Shown here piece by piece: positions 13,234-15,605 of a stretch of DNA of 15,605 bases. The DNA comes from Patescibacteria group bacterium (GTDB lineage Bacteria; Patescibacteriota; Saccharimonadia; Saccharimonadales; Saccharimonadaceae). Location: contig JAUPVA010000079.1 of the NCBI GenBank assembly GCA_030917245.1, positions 1 through 15,605 of the forward strand, given 5' to 3'. Position 1 is the first letter of the stretch. Each line of letters starts with the position of its first letter. The position numbers and the translations under genes are program-made. The notes below the pieces were generated by a model, which was not told the origin of the DNA, made no database searches, and saw only the letters and a list, made by a program, of their open reading frames with translations.

Positions 13234-13863
13234 CTACTCCTCAACCTCTACCGGAGACAGCAGTCGCTGATACGAAATCCCCGTAAGATCTGGCACGAGG
13301 CGGTCGGTTAGCTGCTTGCCGATGTCTGATGCAATGCTGTCGTGCGTGGGAAAGATATGCGTCGGGTTGACCGAACGAGCGAAATCGATTGCTTCAGACA
13401 ATTTGAGCCATGGCGCCCAGACGGGAAGAGCCAACCATGTAACCGGCTGATTGGGGAGCGAGAATGAATCTCCTGGGTAATAAATAACCTTATTAATCAG
13501 CACACCAAGATTAGCCACCGGCTGCAGCGACTCATGGATGGTAGCGTGGACGCCGCCAAAAAACTGCAGACTGAACGGTCCGACCGTAGTCGATTCGCCA
13601 GTGGCAACGGTCTGAGCAGGAAGCGTGTCATCAAGTTGCTTAGTAATATCACCGTGCGCAAGAACGACTGCATCGGGGCTATGCGCAATGATTGCGTCAA
13701 GGCTTGCAGAGTTAAAATGATCGGCATGTTCGTGTGTTACAACGACAGCTACAACATTCTCAAGTACGGGCAAGTCGGTGGTGAATGCACCTGGATCAAT
13801 TACGAGTAATTTCCCTTCTTTCTCGACTGTAAAACAGGCGTGCTCGTATTTTGTAATCTTCAT
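13234..13863 (-). CDS. Metallo-beta-lactamase-fold hydrolase, UlaG-like
   Basis: This 209-residue protein has the metallo-beta-lactamase fold: an opening pair of strands with MKITKYEHACFTVE, then IDPGAF (22-27), the metal-binding THEHADH (43-49), and later Asp/His ligands in YYPGDSF and FPTHD. It resembles the UlaG/YtnP-type branch of Zn- or Mn-dependent hydrolases (short, single domain). The substrate is unknown. It is the second gene of an operon with msrA: the msrA TAA is directly followed by this ATG, and AAGGAG within the last msrA codons is its ribosome site. Confidence 0.82.
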   Translation of the reverse strand: MKITKYEHACFTVEKEGKLLVIDPGAFTTDLPVLENVVAVVVTHEHADHFNSASLDAIIAHSPDAVVLAHGDITKQLDDTLPAQTVATGESTTVGPFSLQFFGGVHATIHESLQPVANLGVLINKVIYYPGDSFSLPNQPVTWLALPVWAPWLKLSEAIDFARSVNPTHIFPTHDSIASDIGKQLTDRLVPDLTGISYQRLLSPVEVEE

Positions 13864-14391
13864 TTAGATCTCCTTAAAATAGTGATTGTATGCCCGACGA
13901 GCTTTTATAATCTTCGGACTAATGACCACCGAGCAATAGGGATTGGTAGGGTTATTCGTAAAATAATCTTGGTGTTCGGGCTCTGCTGGGTAAAACTTCT
14001 CTAGAGATGTTAACTGGGTCACAATTGGCTCGTCCCAGTGCAGCGAGGCCCGCGAAAGTGCTGTGGTGAACTCAGCCTGCTGAGTCGGGTCGGCGTAAAA
14101 CATCGCACTGCGATAGTGTGGTCCAATATCGGCACCTTGCTGGTTGAGTGTGGTAGGGTTGTGAATCAGGAAAAATATATCGAGTAGGTCTTTGGCGGGC
14201 AGTATTGATTCGTCAAAAGTCACCTGTACGGCTTCGGCATGCTCTGTCGTGCCGCTGGCAACCCGGTAATAACTGGCGTCAGCGGCTGTACCGCCGGTGT
14301 ATCCAACGACACTCGTCACGACTCCAGATAATCGTCGGAACACGGCGTCTAAACACCAAAAGCAACCTCCAGCTAAAGTATACGTCGTCAT
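13864..14391 (-). CDS. msrA: Peptide-methionine (S)-S-oxide reductase
   Basis: This 175-residue enzyme reduces the S-form of oxidised methionine in proteins. The catalytic motif GGCFWC (residues 8-13, nucleophile Cys10) is at the N-terminus, followed by GYTGG (30-34), HAEAVQV (51-57), and QGADIGPHYRSA (85-96). Cys153 near the C-terminus could be the resolving cysteine. The start was moved from 14412 to ATG 14391: TATAAT on the minus strand ends 7 nt upstream, and MTTYTLAGGCFWC is the usual N-terminus of the family. It leads an operon with the MBL-fold gene and is divergent from the MutY-like gene. Confidence 0.93.
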   Translation of the reverse strand: MTTYTLAGGCFWCLDAVFRRLSGVVTSVVGYTGGTAADASYYRVASGTTEHAEAVQVTFDESILPAKDLLDIFFLIHNPTTLNQQGADIGPHYRSAMFYADPTQQAEFTTALSRASLHWDEPIVTQLTSLEKFYPAEPEHQDYFTNNPTNPYCSVVISPKIIKARRAYNHYFKEI

Positions 14392-14398
14392 ACATCTT

Positions 14399-14404
14399 AT
14401 TATA
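14399..14404 (-). promoter_or_regulatory. -10 box of msrA, leaderless type
   Basis: A perfect TATAAT on the minus strand ends 7 nt before ATG 14391. The -35 position falls on GTGCAC (14422-14427), almost the same bases as the -35 position of the divergent MutY-like gene. Confidence 0.6.
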
Positions 14405-14445
14405 CGCGCCACTGGTTAGCGGTGCACGTGATGGCGATAGCCACG

Positions 14446-14451
14446 TATAAT
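14446..14451 (+). promoter_or_regulatory. -10 box of the MutY-like gene, leaderless type
   Basis: A perfect TATAAT ends 9 nt before ATG 14461. A -35 box 17 nt upstream would fall on TGCACG (14423-14428), which is not close to consensus. Confidence 0.6.
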
Positions 14452-14460
14452 ATGAGATAG

Positions 14461-15255
14461 ATGGAAGAATTTGTAGACACGGTTTGGCTGCAGGGTCAAA
14501 AAATGTATCGAGATATGCCATGGCGTAGCGATACGCGGCCATACTATGTTCTCGTCAGTGAGCTGATGCTTCAGCAAACGCAGGTGGGTCGTGTCATCCC
14601 TAAATTTGAAGAATTTATTAGAGAATTCCCAAATGAGAACACTCTTGCTGCGGCACCATTGGCTGATATTTTAGTACTTTGGCAAGGCCTAGGCTATAAT
14701 CGCCGCGCTAAGTTTTTGCATGAGGCAGCAAAACAAATTGTCGATACGCATAATGGAGTGTTTCCTCACGAGCGGAGTGAGCTTATGACGCTCCCTGGCG
14801 TTGGTAAGAACACTGCAGGCGCAATTCAGGCCTACGCATTCAACGAGCCCGCACTATTTATTGAAACGAATATTCGTACCGTTTATATTCATCATTTTTT
14901 CAGGGATGATTATTCGGTGAGCGATACGGCGATCGAAGAGAAGTTGTTGCAGACAATTGATATCGAGCACCCACGTGAGTTCTATTGGGCACTGATGGAT
15001 TATGGATCGCATTTAAAGGCGAGCGGGGTACGTAATATTGGTCGGAGTCGTCATTACAAAAAACAATCTCCGCTTGAAGGAAGTCTTCGACAAATGCGAG
15101 GTCGGATTATTCGGGGCTTGTCTGAAGGACTAACGACTAACTCTGAACTTCAAGACGTCGTCGCGGCTGACTCTCGGTACGAACCTGCGCTTGCCAGTTT
15201 GTTAAAGGACGGACTTATTACCGTTGACGGCCACAGAATTCATTTGACCAAATAG
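14461..15255 (+). CDS. MutY-like A/G-specific adenine glycosylase lacking the iron-sulfur cluster
   Basis: This 264-residue HhH-GPD DNA glycosylase resembles MutY, which removes adenine mispaired with 8-oxoguanine. Seen are MPWR (19-22), SELMLQQTQV (33-42) with catalytic Glu34, LWQGLGYNRRA (73-83), and the helix-hairpin-helix LPGVGKNTAGAI (111-122). At the place of MutY's second catalytic residue (Asp in LDGN) it has Glu135 in IETNIR. The four cysteines of the 4Fe-4S loop are absent after MDYGSHLKASG, and no cysteine is present in the whole protein. Instead of a NUDIX-like C-terminal domain it ends in about 65 residues (200-264) that look like a small winged helix. A leaderless-type TATAAT precedes the ATG. 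Whether it still prefers A:8-oxoG is unknown. Confidence 0.82.
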   Translation: MEEFVDTVWLQGQKMYRDMPWRSDTRPYYVLVSELMLQQTQVGRVIPKFEEFIREFPNENTLAAAPLADILVLWQGLGYNRRAKFLHEAAKQIVDTHNGVFPHERSELMTLPGVGKNTAGAIQAYAFNEPALFIETNIRTVYIHHFFRDDYSVSDTAIEEKLLQTIDIEHPREFYWALMDYGSHLKASGVRNIGRSRHYKKQSPLEGSLRQMRGRIIRGLSEGLTTNSELQDVVAADSRYEPALASLLKDGLITVDGHRIHLTK

Positions 15256-15273
15256 GTCGTTTCGGCGCATACT
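15244..15273 (+). promoter_or_regulatory. Promoter of the last gene, leaderless type
   Basis: TTGACC (15244-15249, 5 of 6), an 18-nt spacer and CATACT (15268-15273, 4 of 6) are followed by a 7-nt gap and ATG 15281. The -35 box lies within the last codons of the MutY-like gene. Confidence 0.55.
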
Positions 15274-15280
15274 AATCTGT

Positions 15281-15605
15281 ATGAATTTGCGTTTGCTTAC
15301 ATTTTTCGCTCTAATGGTGGGAGCTTTTTTTCTGATACCCTCAGCGCAAACAAGTGCCGCAACAACTATCTCGCCGGAAGTTATTCAGCGGATCCGTTCA
15401 CGCTGTGTTGAAAATCAGGCGGCATTGAACCGGTTGCATCAGACCGACGCATTCCTTAGAAACGATCGGGGTAACTTATACCGAACGATTGGTGACAAAT
15501 TAATGGTGCCCTTGAACCGACGTTTAGCATCAAATCAGCTGGACGGGGGAGCGTTGTTGACGGTTACTTCAGACTACAAAACTGAATATAACTATTTTTA
15601 TCGAG
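15281..15605 (+). CDS. Secreted protein of unknown function, C-terminus beyond the window
   Basis: The frame from ATG 15281 is open to the window edge (108 codons). It starts MNLRLLTFFALMVGAFFLIP followed by SAQTSA, a clear Sec signal peptide with cleavage likely after an alanine near residue 23-28. The mature part seen so far is helical and charged, with one cysteine (CVENQAALN). I recognise no family with certainty. A leaderless-type promoter directly precedes it. Confidence 0.7.
   Translation, partial: MNLRLLTFFALMVGAFFLIPSAQTSAATTISPEVIQRIRSRCVENQAALNRLHQTDAFLRNDRGNLYRTIGDKLMVPLNRRLASNQLDGGALLTVTSDYKTEYNYFYR

Noticed and set aside
1..15605. CRISPR array, tRNA/rRNA genes, transposase or attachment sites
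   Set aside because: No regularly spaced repeats, cloverleaf genes, transposase motifs or terminal inverted repeats were seen.

Overview
The window looks like ordinary chromosome from an ultra-small Patescibacteria/CPR-type bacterium, most likely Candidatus Saccharibacteria (TM7). This is inference from gene style and content: an archaeal-type AspRS that looks non-discriminating, a cobalamin-dependent class II ribonucleotide reductase, a MutY-like glycosylase without iron-sulfur cysteines, short intergenic gaps, moderate GC and the standard genetic code. No rRNA, tRNA, insertion sequence, phage gene or CRISPR array is visible.

Layout. 1-2000 (+): an AbrB-like regulator followed by a DHA2-type MFS exporter. 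2043-2978 (+): a CorA metal channel. 2979-3461: an unusual gene-poor stretch with its own promoter, several hairpins, a 30-codon ORF, a strong intrinsic terminator and a cluster of palindromes. 3462-5729 (+): class II ribonucleotide reductase. 5754-7169 (-): a Crp/Fnr-type regulator downstream of a membrane-anchored DsbA-like oxidoreductase. 7253-8281 (+): a membrane protein with paired CBS domains, converging with a Kef-type cation/proton antiporter (8278-9969, -). 10077-11384 (+): AspRS, converging with a small two-TM protein (11381-11830, -). 11864-12424 (+): a small alpha/beta hydrolase. 12474-13120 (+): a YtxG/YtxH-like pair ending in a bidirectional terminator. 13234-14391 (-): an MsrA/metallo-beta-lactamase-fold operon. 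14461-15255 (+): the MutY-like glycosylase. 15281-15605 (+): the start of a secreted protein cut by the window edge.

How the genes fit together. Several products deal with ion balance (CorA, CBS protein, Kef-type antiporter) and with redox or oxidative damage (DsbA-like protein, MsrA, MutY-like glycosylase). AspRS would need GatCAB elsewhere to complete Asn-tRNA if it is non-discriminating. The most consistent pattern in the window is promoter layout: ten genes have a -10-like hexamer ending 6-9 nt before the start codon and no Shine-Dalgarno sequence in between, as expected for leaderless mRNAs. Genes inside operons, and the RNR, have clear purine-rich Shine-Dalgarno sites. I used this pattern to move several starts downstream of the longest ORF.

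The best candidate for something undescribed is 3032-3403: a promoter, alternative hairpins, a short ORF and a terminator directly in front of the ribonucleotide reductase. It may be a stand-alone small RNA or a transcription attenuator.
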